Origin: DASRJG01 sp964647625
Lineage (GTDB): Bacteria; Acidobacteriota; Polarisedimenticolia; Polarisedimenticolales; DASRJG01
Reading direction: 5' to 3'
Length of the DNA stretch: 52,161 nucleotides
NCBI GenBank assembly: GCA_964647625.1
Contig: CAZYHZ010000029.1
Span: forward strand, 1-52,161
In this document: positions 16,243 to 23,708 of the stretch, in pieces
Layout of the letters: each line of letters opens with the position of its first letter
How positions within the stretch are numbered: the stretch's first letter is position 1
The notes under the pieces: model-generated
Seen by the model: only the letters and a program-made list of their open reading frames with translations
Databases searched by the model: none
What the model was told of the DNA's origin: nothing
Program-made: the position numbers and the translations under genes

Positions 16243-16730
16243 CGAGATCTCCTTGGTCCGTGCGAGACGGATTGCGCGCGAACCGCCGGCGAGACTTTCG
16301 AGCCGATGACCCGGTCGGCCGTCGCGTCGCGCGTCGCGACCAGAGCGCGCGCCGCGTACGCGAGAACGAGGTCGGCTTGCGCCGACGCGCGCGCGATCTC
16401 CGCGGAGGACGGCTCGTGCCCCGGATTGGGAACGAGCCCGAAATAGAGGCTGCCGCCGAGGACGGCCGCGGCGAGCGCCGCGGCGGCGGCAAGCCGGAAG
16501 CGCATCGGTTTTCCGCCGCGGATCGTGCGCCGCCAGACGGCATCGAGGGCGTCGGGCGGCAACGACGCGCGCGGGCGCGCACGAAGAAGCTCCGAGAGCG
16601 AGTCCAGGTCAAAGCGCAGCTCACGGCAGCTCGCGCACTCCGCGAGATGCGCCACGACCTCGCGCGACAACGCCTCGTCGCGCCGGTCGTCGGCGTCTTG
16701 AATCAGCAAGCGGGCATCCCCGCAGTTCAT
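16239..16730 (-). CDS. anti-sigma factor with zinc-finger (ZAS) motif and one membrane segment
   Basis: This 163-residue protein should bind and hold the adjacent ECF sigma factor. The N-terminal cytoplasmic domain contains the ZAS zinc-binding motif HLAECASC (H28, C32, C35). A hydrophobic segment at about residues 78-99 (AAAAALAAAVLGGSLYFGL) anchors it in the inner membrane, leaving a short periplasmic tail of about 60 residues. The start overlaps the sigma gene stop by 4 bases, which is typical of sigma/anti-sigma pairs and keeps their amounts balanced. Which signal releases the sigma factor is not visible. Confidence 0.88.
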   Translation of the reverse strand: MNCGDARLLIQDADDRRDEALSREVVAHLAECASCRELRFDLDSLSELLRARPRASLPPDALDAVWRRTIRGGKPMRFRLAAAAALAAAVLGGSLYFGLVPNPGHEPSSAEIARASAQADLVLAYAARALVATRDATADRVIGSKVSPAVRAQSVSHGPRRSR

Positions 16731-17263
16731 GGCGTCACCTCCGCGCGCACCAGTGCCGACCTCAGCTTTTCCCGGGCCCGATGGAGCGACGCCTTGAGCG
16801 TCCCCAGCTTCAACCCGAGCACCTCGGCGATTTCTTCATAGGCCAACCCCTCGACCTCGCGCAACAGGACGATCGCCCGGTCCCGGTCGTCGAGACTCGA
16901 TAGCGCGCGCTCCAGGCGATCGGCGATCTGCGTCGACGCCGCCAGCCGCTCGGGATCGGGCCGGCCGTCCCCGGGGTCGGATTCTTCGTCGCTCGGGACC
17001 TCCGGACGCGAGGCCCGGCGCCGCATCCGGTCGATGCAAAGATTGTGAGCCGACCGCAGCAGCCACTTCCGGCCGCCGAGCCCCGGCTCGATACGATCCC
17101 GGTGATCCCACAGCCGGACCAGGCACTCCTGCGCCACGTCCTTCGCGTCTTCGGTGTCGCGCAGGATGCTCAGCGCGTAGCCGTACACGCGGTCTTTGTG
17201 CTCGAGCACCATCTCCTGGAACTCACCGCTGGTCATCGCCGCTTCATAGAACGCGCTCGGCAC
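16727..17263 (-). CDS. ECF-type RNA polymerase sigma factor
   Basis: A 178-residue ECF sigma factor. Region 2 binds core and the -10 element (VLEHKDRVYGYALSILRDTEDAKDVAQECLVRLW, with the conserved NLCIDRMRRR end). Region 4 is a helix-turn-helix for the -35 element (LDDRDRAIVLLREVEGLAYEEIAEVLG, LGTLKASLHRAREKL). It should direct polymerase to a small regulon that probably includes its own operon with the anti-sigma and DUF4252 genes. Two starts are possible: GTG 17263, used here, and ATG 17236, which gives the more usual N-terminus MTSGEFQEMV. Neither has a strong Shine-Dalgarno sequence. A copy of the TAGGGGAC-type palindrome lies just upstream at 17276. Confidence 0.9.
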   Translation of the reverse strand: MPSAFYEAAMTSGEFQEMVLEHKDRVYGYALSILRDTEDAKDVAQECLVRLWDHRDRIEPGLGGRKWLLRSAHNLCIDRMRRRASRPEVPSDEESDPGDGRPDPERLAASTQIADRLERALSSLDDRDRAIVLLREVEGLAYEEIAEVLGLKLGTLKASLHRAREKLRSALVRAEVTP

Positions 17264-17275
17264 CCAAAAGTTGCG

Positions 17276-17290
17276 AGGGGACAGTCCCCT
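17276..17290 (+). repeat. AGGGGACAGTCCCCT palindrome followed by T-run (copy R1)
   Basis: A perfect copy of the 15-base palindrome, followed by TTTTCTTTCAAAG. It sits in the divergent gap between the ECF sigma gene and the MFS gene. Its orientation is the same as the copy at 18559, so the MFS gene is bracketed by direct repeats. Here it is preceded by G rather than T and is not at a gene end. Confidence 0.9.
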
Positions 17291-17324
17291 TTTTCTTTCA
17301 AAGATTGCACAATGGCGCCTCCCG

Positions 17325-18560
17325 ATGCGCCCCTACCTTTCATTGAGGCACCGCGATTTTCGGTGGTTGTGGACGGCGCAGCTGATTTCCCTCACCGGGT
17401 CCCAGATGCAGGCGGCGGCGATCGACTGGCACGTCTATCTCCTGACGCACTCGCCCCTCGCGCTGGGGATGGTCGGGCTGTCGCGGGTGATCCCGATCGT
17501 GTCCCTGTCGCTCCCGGCCGGGGTGGTCGCAGACCGGTACGACCGGAAGCGGGTCATGCTGACGACGCAGCTCACCATGACCGCCGTCGCCGCGACGCTG
17601 GGGGCCCTCACGTTCTCGCGCCACGAAACACTCTGGATGCTTTACGTCCTCACGGGGCTCACGTCGAGCGCCGGCTCGTTCGATAACCCGGCGCGGCAGG
17701 CGCTCGTTCCGCGCCTCGTCCCGCGGGAGGACCTGCCCGGCGCGCTCGCGATGAACCTCACCATGTTCCACATCGGGATGATCGGCGGTCCCGCCTTGGC
17801 CGGCGTCCTGATCGCCGCGGCGGGGGAGGGAACGCGGGGCCTGGCCTGGATCTACCTCCTGAACGCGATGTCGTTCCTGGCCGTCGTCGCGACGCTGCTG
17901 ACCATGCGCGCTTCGGGGAAGATCGAGGATGAAGCGATCGCCAAGGAGTCGCCGGTCCAGTCGCTGCGTCAGGGTTTGCGCTTCGTGTTCACGACGCCGG
18001 TGATGGTCTGGACGATGGCGCTCGATTTCGCGGCGACGTTCTTCTCGGGCGCGAACTCGCTGCTGCCCATCTTCGCCGACCAGGTCTTGAAGGTCGGCGC
18101 GATCGGATTCGGATGGCTGCGCTCGGCGCCGGCCTTGGGCGCGCTCGTCGGATCGATCTACACGTCGGTGCGCCCGATCCCCGCACGCCAGGGCCGCGTG
18201 TTCCTGTGGGCGGTCGCGGCGTACGGATCGGCGACGATCGTCTTCGGATTCTCGCGCTGGTACGCCCTCACGTTCGCGGCGCTTGCGGCGACCGGCCTGG
18301 CGGATCTCGTGTCCACCGTCGTGCGCCAGGTCGTCCGTCAGACGATCACGCCGGACGGCATGCGCGGCCGCATGACGAGCGTGAACATGATTTTCTTCAT
18401 GGGCGGCCCGCAGCTCGGCGAGCTCGAGGCCGGCCTCGTCGCGTCGCTCTTTGCGACCGCAACTCTCGGCGCAACGGTTTCAGTCGTATCGGGCGGCATC
18501 GCGACCATCCTCGCCGCCGCGCTCGTCGCATGGCGCGGGAAGGTGCTTCGCAATTATTAG
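17325..18560 (+). CDS. MFS transporter, EntS/multidrug-exporter type
   Basis: A 411-residue major facilitator with about 12 membrane segments. It starts RPYLSLRHRDFRWLWTAQLISLTGSQ, typical of the MFS_3/EntS group. Motif A between helices 2 and 3 appears as GVVADRYDRKRVM. This group exports siderophores and drugs; the substrate is not evident. ATG 17325 was chosen; the longer frame from 17271 would translate the upstream palindrome. The gene ends CGC AAT TAT TAG, and the AG of this stop codon is the first two bases of the repeat beginning at 18559. The coding sequence could therefore have been trimmed or fused at its 3' end when the repeat arrived. The last helix is present. Confidence 0.88.
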   Translation: MRPYLSLRHRDFRWLWTAQLISLTGSQMQAAAIDWHVYLLTHSPLALGMVGLSRVIPIVSLSLPAGVVADRYDRKRVMLTTQLTMTAVAATLGALTFSRHETLWMLYVLTGLTSSAGSFDNPARQALVPRLVPREDLPGALAMNLTMFHIGMIGGPALAGVLIAAAGEGTRGLAWIYLLNAMSFLAVVATLLTMRASGKIEDEAIAKESPVQSLRQGLRFVFTTPVMVWTMALDFAATFFSGANSLLPIFADQVLKVGAIGFGWLRSAPALGALVGSIYTSVRPIPARQGRVFLWAVAAYGSATIVFGFSRWYALTFAALAATGLADLVSTVVRQVVRQTITPDGMRGRMTSVNMIFFMGGPQLGELEAGLVASLFATATLGATVSVVSGGIATILAAALVAWRGKVLRNY

Positions 18561-18578
18561 GGGACAGTCCCCTTTTTC
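18559..18578 (+). terminator. repeat-derived stop codon plus terminator for the MFS gene
   Basis: The MFS stop codon TAG (18558-18560) runs into GGGGAC-A-GTCCCC and TTTTTCTT. The hairpin is short (5 bp around a 3-base loop) but all G/C at its base and followed by T5, so it is a plausible weak intrinsic terminator. Confidence 0.5.
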
Positions 18579-18757
18579 TTACAAATTCATTTCTTCTCCG
18601 AATGATCCTCTCCGCGGACGTTGGCCGCATGCGGGTTGTCCCGCGCGGCTCTCTCCGCGCTCGCTCGCCCGCACCTGAAGAGCGGGCTCGCTCATGAGGC
18701 CGCGTCGAAGATCATTCGGCCCGAAATGAATTTGTAAGAAAAAGGGGACTGTCCCCT
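18559..18757. mobile_element. 199-bp MITE-like element with 35-bp perfect terminal inverted repeats
   Basis: The left end (18559-18593) and right end (18723-18757) are perfect 35-base inverted repeats, each beginning with AGGGGACAGTCCCCT and a T5 run. After a 3-4 base internal loop the pairing resumes for 10 bp (18598-18607 with 18710-18719). The roughly 100-base core is GC-rich, holds smaller hairpins and encodes nothing convincing. It fills the gap between the converging MFS and purQ genes and gives each a palindrome-plus-T-run facing the right way for termination. No transposase is present, so it would have to move in trans. No target duplication was recognised. Confidence 0.8.
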
Positions 18758-18773
18758 ATTCGCTTGTCCCCTA
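18739..18773 (-). terminator. repeat-derived stop codon plus terminator for purQ
   Basis: On the minus strand purQ ends at TAG (18773-18771) in a half copy TAGGGGACA. Fifteen bases later comes a second in-frame TAG that begins a full palindrome followed by T5. The gene thus has two tandem in-frame stop codons, both supplied by repeat copies, then a short GC hairpin with a T-run. Confidence 0.5.
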
Positions 18774-19565
18774 AACCGCGGCGACGCCGTTACGGAAGAT
18801 CTTCAGGCCGTCGCCCTCGGTCGGCAGCGTGCCGGCGAGCTTGCGGCGCGTCCATTGAGGGTGGTGGAACGGATACAGATACGCGTCGGGGTGGGGCATC
18901 AGCCCGAACAGTCGGCCCGAAGGGTCGGAGATCCCGGCGACGGCGTCGGGAGATCCGTTCGGGTTCCACGGCCACTCCTGCGTCGGTCGGCCGTCGGGCC
19001 CGAGATAGCGGGCGACGACGAGGTGGCTCGTGCGCAGGCGATCGGCGGTCGCAGGCTCCGTCAAGAAGCGGCCCTCGCCGTGCCGCGCGGGCAGCTCCAT
19101 CGTCGTGAGCCCGCGCGTCCACACGCAGGGAGACTCCGCGTCGAATCCCAAGGTGACCCAGGCGTCGCGATAGCCGGGGCGCTCGTTCGGCGCGAGCGTG
19201 GCGCGCGGTGTCTTGAAGTCGCCGTCGAGGCCGGGGAGCAGCCCGAGCCGCACCATCGTCTGAAAGCCGTTGCAGATGCCGATCGCCAGGCCGCCCTTCT
19301 CCATGAAGCGAAGCAGCTCGTCGTAGAGGCGCCAGCGGATCTTGTTCGCGAACACCGACCCGGCACCGAGATGGTCGCCGAATGCGAAGCCGCCGATGAA
19401 GGCGAGGAGCGGATAGTCGGACAGCTTCCGCGGCGCCGTCCCGTCGAGCAGGTCGAGGATGTGGACCTTCTCCGGCTTCGCCCCCGCGAGCGCGAACGCG
19501 GCTTCGGTCTCGGCCTCGCAGTTCAGGCCCAGTCCGGTGATGATCAGAACGCGCGGCTCAGACAT
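18771..19565 (-). CDS. purQ: phosphoribosylformylglycinamidine synthase, glutaminase subunit PurQ
   Basis: PurQ hydrolyses glutamine and delivers ammonia to PurL, which converts FGAR to FGAM in purine synthesis. At 264 residues it is a normal PurQ, with TGLGLNCEAET at the N-terminus, the oxyanion-side FIGGFAFGDHLGAG, nucleophile C98 in GICNGFQTM, and the catalytic His of GLMPHPDAYLYP near residue 228. ATG 19565 lies inside the end of purL, an 8-base overlap, so the subunits are cotranscribed and probably translationally coupled. Its own stop codon is contributed by a TAGGGGAC repeat, as at three other genes in this window. Confidence 0.96.
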   Translation of the reverse strand: MSEPRVLIITGLGLNCEAETEAAFALAGAKPEKVHILDLLDGTAPRKLSDYPLLAFIGGFAFGDHLGAGSVFANKIRWRLYDELLRFMEKGGLAIGICNGFQTMVRLGLLPGLDGDFKTPRATLAPNERPGYRDAWVTLGFDAESPCVWTRGLTTMELPARHGEGRFLTEPATADRLRTSHLVVARYLGPDGRPTQEWPWNPNGSPDAVAGISDPSGRLFGLMPHPDAYLYPFHHPQWTRRKLAGTLPTEGDGLKIFRNGVAAV

Positions 19566-22524
19566 GGGCCAGCGTCTCCTTGTACGATCGCTTCATCGAC
19601 TCGATGGAAACTTCGATCCGCCGACGCGCGCCGATCGTGACGCGAAGCGGACCCGCCGCCGTCACGCGGCCGATCCGGCGGCACGCCAGGCCCGCAAAGT
19701 GCGATTCGAACGCGGCGGCATCTCCTGCTGCTACCGTCACGACGAAGCGTCCGTTCGACTCCGAGAACAGCGCGACGTCGGACGGCAGCGCGGCGAGATC
19801 CGGCGCCGAATCGAGGTCGACGTCGAGACCGAGCCCGCCGGCCATCGCCACGCGCGCGAGCGCGACCACGAGCCCGCCCTTCGCCGGCGTCGCCGCCGAG
19901 CGCACCCATCCGCGCCGGATCGCGGCTTCCAGCGCGCGATACAGGGGAAGGGTCTCGGCGGCGTCGACCCCGGGGACCCGGTTCCCGACGTAGGGCGCCG
20001 GATCGTCGAGGGCGGTCGGCACGCCGTCGATCTCTCCCCGCAGGCGGAAGTATTCGCTCCCTCCGGTCTCGTCGCGCGTCGGCCCCAGCAAGTAGACGGC
20101 ATCGCCCTCGGTCTTCGCGTCGAGCGTGATCGCATCCGAGACGTCGTCGATCCGGCCGATCGCCGACACCAGCAACGTCGGAGGGACGCTGATCTTGACG
20201 CCCCCCATGGTCGAGTCGTTCTTCATCGAATCTTTGCCGGACACGAGCGGCGTCCCGTACGCGCGCGTCAGGTCGTAGAGGCCGCGGCACGCGCGGACGA
20301 GCTGCGCCATCTTGTAGGCGCCGTCGGGGGTCAGCCGAGACGCGACCGGATCGGGCCAGCAGAAGTTGTCGAGCGCGGCGATGCGATCGAGCCGGGCGCC
20401 CGCGCAGAGCTGCCTGCGCACCGCCTCGTCGAGAACGCTCCGCGCCATCTCGTATGTGTCGATGTCGGAATAGAACGGATTGATGCCCTCGGACAGGACG
20501 TACCCGGACCGCGACCCGTGCCGGACCAGGAAGACCGTCGCCTCCGCGGGAACGTCCGCATCGACGCCGACCCAGGGCTTCACCACGGTCAGCCCCTTGA
20601 CCTCGTGGTCGTAGTGCCGGGCCACCGGCTCGTCCGAGCACAGGTTCAACCGCGCGAGCATCGAAAGGAGCGCCGCCCCGAGGTCGGCGGGGGGCGGCCC
20701 CGGCGGCTCCGCGAACCGCGGCCTCTCCCACACCGCGGTCAGGTCGAGGTCGGGATCGCCTTCGTGCAGGAACGTCATGTCGATCGTCGCGACGCGCTCC
20801 CCGGCGTAGTCGATCTCGAGCGACCCCGAGTCGGTGAACGTCCCGAGGACGGTCGCCTCGACCTCGCGCCGCCGGGCCAGGGCGAGGAACGCCGCGACGT
20901 GCTCTTCGGGCACGGCGAGCGTCATCCGCTCCTGCGCTTCGGAGAGGAAGATCTCCCAAGGCGCGAGCCCCGCGTACTTGACGGGAGCCTTCGCAAGGTC
21001 GAGCCGCGCGCCGCCCGACGAGCGCGCCATCTCGCCGACCGACGACGACAACCCGCCGGCCCCGTTGTCGGTGATCGACGCGTACAGGCCGAGGTCGCGC
21101 GCCTCGATCAGGAAGTCGAACATCCGCTTCTGCGTGATCGGATCGCCGATCTGCACCGCCTGGATCGGAGCCGACTCGTCGAGCGCCGCGGACGAGAACG
21201 TCGCGCCGTGGATCCCGTCGGCGCCGATGCGCCCGCCGACCATCACGACGCGGTGGCCGGGGGCGGCCTTCTTCGCTTCTCCCGGCGTCCCCGCGATCTT
21301 GACCGGAAGCTTGCCGACCGTGCCGCAGAACACGAGGGGCTTCCCCAGGAAGCGCGCGTCGAAGATCTCGAACCCGCGCCCGTACGGGACGCCGCTCTGA
21401 TTGCCGCCGTCGATGACACCCGCGTGCACGCCGCTGCGGATGCGCCGCGGATGGAGCAGGCCCACCGGAAGCGCCGCATCGTGGAACGGCGACGCGAAGC
21501 AGTACCCCCAGACGTTGGCCAGAAGCTCGGCGCCCCGTCCCGTGCCGAACGGGTCGCGATTGACGCCGACGATTCCGGTCATCGCGCCGCCGTACGGGTC
21601 GAGCGCGGACGGGGAGTTGTGCGTTTCGACCTTGTAGACGAGATGGTCCTGCTCGTCGAAGGCGACGACGCCCGCGTTGTCGTGGAAGACCGACACCAGC
21701 CACGGCGCGCCGACCGCCTCGGTGGCGCCGCGAATGAACGTCTTGAAGAGCGACCGGATGACCTCGGCTTCTGCGCCGGCTTCGCGGTAAGTCACGGTCG
21801 CGTTGAAGATCTTGTGTTTGCAGTGCTCGCTCCAGGTCTGCGCGATGCACTCGAGCTCGACGTCGGTCGGCGCCGGACGGCCCTTGCGGCCGAAGTGGTC
21901 CCGGACCGCTTTCATCTCGGCCAGCGTCAGGGCCAGGAGCCGCGACTTCGAGATCGCGAGCAGATCCTCGTCCGAGCCCGAAAGGTCGATCGTCGCAACC
22001 GCAGGCGTTTCGTGCGGCGGAACGCGCGGGACCGACAGATCGGGGGGAGACCCTTTCCAGGCCGCATACGTCTCGACGCGCGCGGACTGGATCACCGCGT
22101 TCGCCAGCAGCTCGTTCGCGATCCGCTCCGCATCGGCCTCTGTGACGCTCGTGAGGAGATACATCGTCGACGTGTAGACGGCCGCGTCGTCGCCGAGCTT
22201 CGCGCCCAGCGTGTCCTCGATGCAGACCCGCGCGGACTTGCCGACGGGGTCCGTCACGCCGGGCTTGTAGCCGACCGTGATCGCGACGTCGAACGGCCCG
22301 TCGTCGAGCGATCCGGCCGCGCCCACCTGCGCGATCGGGTCGACGAACTCGTGGAGCACGCGCCGCACCTGCTCCTCGGTCAAATCCGCATCGATCCGGT
22401 ACACGTCTCGCGTGCGGACGCCGCCGACGGCGATGTGCAGGAAGTCGCGGACCGTCGCGGCCACGGCGGCGCCCCGTGCGTCCTTCAGCGGCGGCCGCGT
22501 CGCGATCTCGAGCCTGTGAACCAT
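19558..22524 (-). CDS. purL: phosphoribosylformylglycinamidine synthase PurL with PurS-like N-terminus
   Basis: This 988-residue FGAM synthase subunit uses ATP and PurQ-derived ammonia to amidate FGAR. Two PurS-like modules lie at the N-terminus: about residues 1-70, then about 75-165 with GYKPGVTDPVGKSA. The catalytic body follows, with TWSEHCKHKIFNA, VYKVETHNSPSAL, GYCFASPFH, VMVGGRIGADGIHGATFSS and SITDNGAGGLSSSVGEM. The glutaminase domain of large PurL enzymes is absent and is supplied by separate purQ, so the architecture is intermediate between small PurL plus PurS and the one-chain enzyme. ATG 22524 follows a GGGAGG sequence. The reading frame stays open upstream but that part lacks coding character. 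It is transcribed divergently from the LysR gene. Confidence 0.95.
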   Translation of the reverse strand: MVHRLEIATRPPLKDARGAAVAATVRDFLHIAVGGVRTRDVYRIDADLTEEQVRRVLHEFVDPIAQVGAAGSLDDGPFDVAITVGYKPGVTDPVGKSARVCIEDTLGAKLGDDAAVYTSTMYLLTSVTEADAERIANELLANAVIQSARVETYAAWKGSPPDLSVPRVPPHETPAVATIDLSGSDEDLLAISKSRLLALTLAEMKAVRDHFGRKGRPAPTDVELECIAQTWSEHCKHKIFNATVTYREAGAEAEVIRSLFKTFIRGATEAVGAPWLVSVFHDNAGVVAFDEQDHLVYKVETHNSPSALDPYGGAMTGIVGVNRDPFGTGRGAELLANVWGYCFASPFHDAALPVGLLHPRRIRSGVHAGVIDGGNQSGVPYGRGFEIFDARFLGKPLVFCGTVGKLPVKIAGTPGEAKKAAPGHRVVMVGGRIGADGIHGATFSSAALDESAPIQAVQIGDPITQKRMFDFLIEARDLGLYASITDNGAGGLSSSVGEMARSSGGARLDLAKAPVKYAGLAPWEIFLSEAQERMTLAVPEEHVAAFLALARRREVEATVLGTFTDSGSLEIDYAGERVATIDMTFLHEGDPDLDLTAVWERPRFAEPPGPPPADLGAALLSMLARLNLCSDEPVARHYDHEVKGLTVVKPWVGVDADVPAEATVFLVRHGSRSGYVLSEGINPFYSDIDTYEMARSVLDEAVRRQLCAGARLDRIAALDNFCWPDPVASRLTPDGAYKMAQLVRACRGLYDLTRAYGTPLVSGKDSMKNDSTMGGVKISVPPTLLVSAIGRIDDVSDAITLDAKTEGDAVYLLGPTRDETGGSEYFRLRGEIDGVPTALDDPAPYVGNRVPGVDAAETLPLYRALEAAIRRGWVRSAATPAKGGLVVALARVAMAGGLGLDVDLDSAPDLAALPSDVALFSESNGRFVVTVAAGDAAAFESHFAGLACRRIGRVTAAGPLRVTIGARRRIEVSIESMKRSYKETLAHV

Positions 22525-22623
22525 GGAGCCCTCCCGACCCCCGTCACGATAGCCGCCGCCAAGCGATAGAACAAAACGATTCTTTAAATGACTAATATTC
22601 AACTGGTCTATATCATGGCGTCG
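22525..22623. promoter_or_regulatory. A/T-rich divergent control region between purL and lysR-type gene
   Basis: About 100 bases separate the purL start from the regulator start. The stretch at about 22567-22615 is strikingly A/T-rich for this genome and includes TTTAAAT and TAATAT. It is the natural place for both promoters and for LysR-type binding sites. I did not find a well-spaced -35/-10 pair on either strand that I would defend. Confidence 0.4.
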
Positions 22624-23505
22624 ATGGTCGACGTCCCGGCGCTTCAGACGTTCGTCGCGGTCGCCCGCTCCGGCAGCGTCGTCGCGGCGGCCGGGCGGCT
22701 CGCCCGGACGCAGCCGAGCATCAGCGCGCGCCTGTCCGCTCTCGAGCGCCGATGGGACACGAAATTGTTCCGGCGCCACGCCCGCGGCATGACGCTGACC
22801 CCGGAAGGCGCCAGGCTCCTCCCCCTGGCCGAGGCCGCGCTGTCGGGTCTCGCCGCCCTCGACGGCGCCGCCGGCGTTCCTCTCGCAGGGAACGACGAGC
22901 TACGGATCGGCTCCGGCGATGCGCTCGGCCGTGAGGTGGTCCCTCGCGCCATTGCCGCGCTGCTCCGGCGGCAGCCGACGGCTTCGATCCGCATCCTCGA
23001 GGGGCCGGCCCCGGCGCTCCAGGAGGCCCTCCGAGCGGGAGACGTGGACCTCGTGATGACCGTCGGCTCCGCCGGAACCGAGAGCCGGGGACTCATCGCC
23101 GAGCCGCTCCTCGAAAGTCCCGTCGATTTGCTGGTCCCACCCGCGTCCCGTTTTCCGGCGACGGTCGATCTCGAGCGGCTGCGCGGAGTGAGGCTCGTCA
23201 CCCTTCAGCGTGGGTCGGGGTTCAGGCGTCATCTCGAGCTGGCGTTCGCCGCGGCCGGCGTTCCGTTCCACCCGGCGGTCGAGGTGGGAAATCTCTCGCT
23301 GGTCCGTCGTTTCGTCCTTGCGGGTTTGGGCGTCGGACTGGTACCGGCGGTTGCGTTCGCGACGCCGTCCAACCCGCGGCGCAAGGAACGCCGCCGCCTC
23401 CGGGGCGTTCCGCCCGTTCCCTACGTCGTGCTCCGCCGCGACGGAGTCCCACCCACGGCACTCGCGGCGCGATTCCTCGGGCTCCTGACAGAGCGCGGAC
23501 GCTGA
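22624..23505 (+). CDS. LysR-family transcriptional regulator
   Basis: A LysR-type regulator of about 293 residues. The N-terminal winged helix reads VPALQTFVAVARSGSVVAAAGRLARTQPSISARLSALE in overlapping pieces, followed by the linker helix and GMTLTPEGARLL. The effector domain has two periplasmic-binding-protein lobes (ELRIGSGDALGREVVPRAI, VDLVMTVG, and a C-terminal VRRFVLAGLGVGLVPAVA). It should bind a small co-inducer and control nearby genes, plausibly those of the divergent purL or its own. In-frame ATGs exist at 22588, 22615 and 22624; I chose 22624 because the protein then begins just ahead of the helix-turn-helix as usual, but none has a good Shine-Dalgarno sequence. Confidence 0.88.
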   Translation: MVDVPALQTFVAVARSGSVVAAAGRLARTQPSISARLSALERRWDTKLFRRHARGMTLTPEGARLLPLAEAALSGLAALDGAAGVPLAGNDELRIGSGDALGREVVPRAIAALLRRQPTASIRILEGPAPALQEALRAGDVDLVMTVGSAGTESRGLIAEPLLESPVDLLVPPASRFPATVDLERLRGVRLVTLQRGSGFRRHLELAFAAAGVPFHPAVEVGNLSLVRRFVLAGLGVGLVPAVAFATPSNPRRKERRRLRGVPPVPYVVLRRDGVPPTALAARFLGLLTERGR

Positions 23506-23559
23506 GAAATCGTCGCAATGCACCGAAAAGACGTAAACGATTCGCAGGTCCCAAACGTA

Positions 23560-23660
23560 TTTAAGGTCGTCGGGTCCGGTTCCAAGGCCGCAAAGCCCGG
23601 CAACCCTCCTCTGCGACGGGCACGCGGGAGCCCCCCTCCCGCGTGCCCAACTTTACTCGA
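23560..23660 (+). ncRNA. candidate structured 5' leader of the S9 peptidase gene
   Basis: The region between the LysR gene and the peptidase gene contains the segment CGCAAAGCCCGGCAACCC (about 23589-23606). It resembles the conserved GCCCGGCAACC core of SAM-I/SAM-IV-type riboswitches. Immediately after it comes a perfect 13-bp hairpin (23618-23630 with 23636-23648, loop of five C). The hairpin is followed by AACTTTACT, a poor T-run. The element would sit in the mRNA leader, 60 bases before ATG 23709. I could not fold a complete known riboswitch, so this is only a candidate. Confidence 0.3.
23618..23648 (+). repeat. 13-bp perfect GC hairpin in the S9 peptidase leader
   Basis: GGGCACGCGGGAG pairs without mismatch with CTCCCGCGTGCCC across a CCCCC loop. 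It could end transcription of the LysR gene or act as the switching hairpin of the leader described above. The downstream T content is low, so termination is uncertain. Confidence 0.75.
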
Positions 23661-23708
23661 CAATCGGCCGCAGAATAACCGGCCGCGCGATTTCCCCGGA
23701 GACCCAGC

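Noticed and set aside
19544..21850. Minus-strand open frame of 768 codons overlapping purL in another frame
   Set aside because: Same strand, different frame; the purL frame shows all catalytic motifs, while this one is an Arg-rich shadow.
19459..22569. Long plus-strand open frame of about 1036 codons
   Set aside because: It is antisense to purL/purQ, extremely Arg/Asp-rich with no domain pattern, and arises from the GC-rich third positions of the real genes.
23560..23620. c-di-GMP-I (GEMM) riboswitch
   Set aside because: The CGCAAAGCC string matches its core, but the following GGNCUA and GGUAG segments are missing, so only a generic structured-leader candidate is kept.
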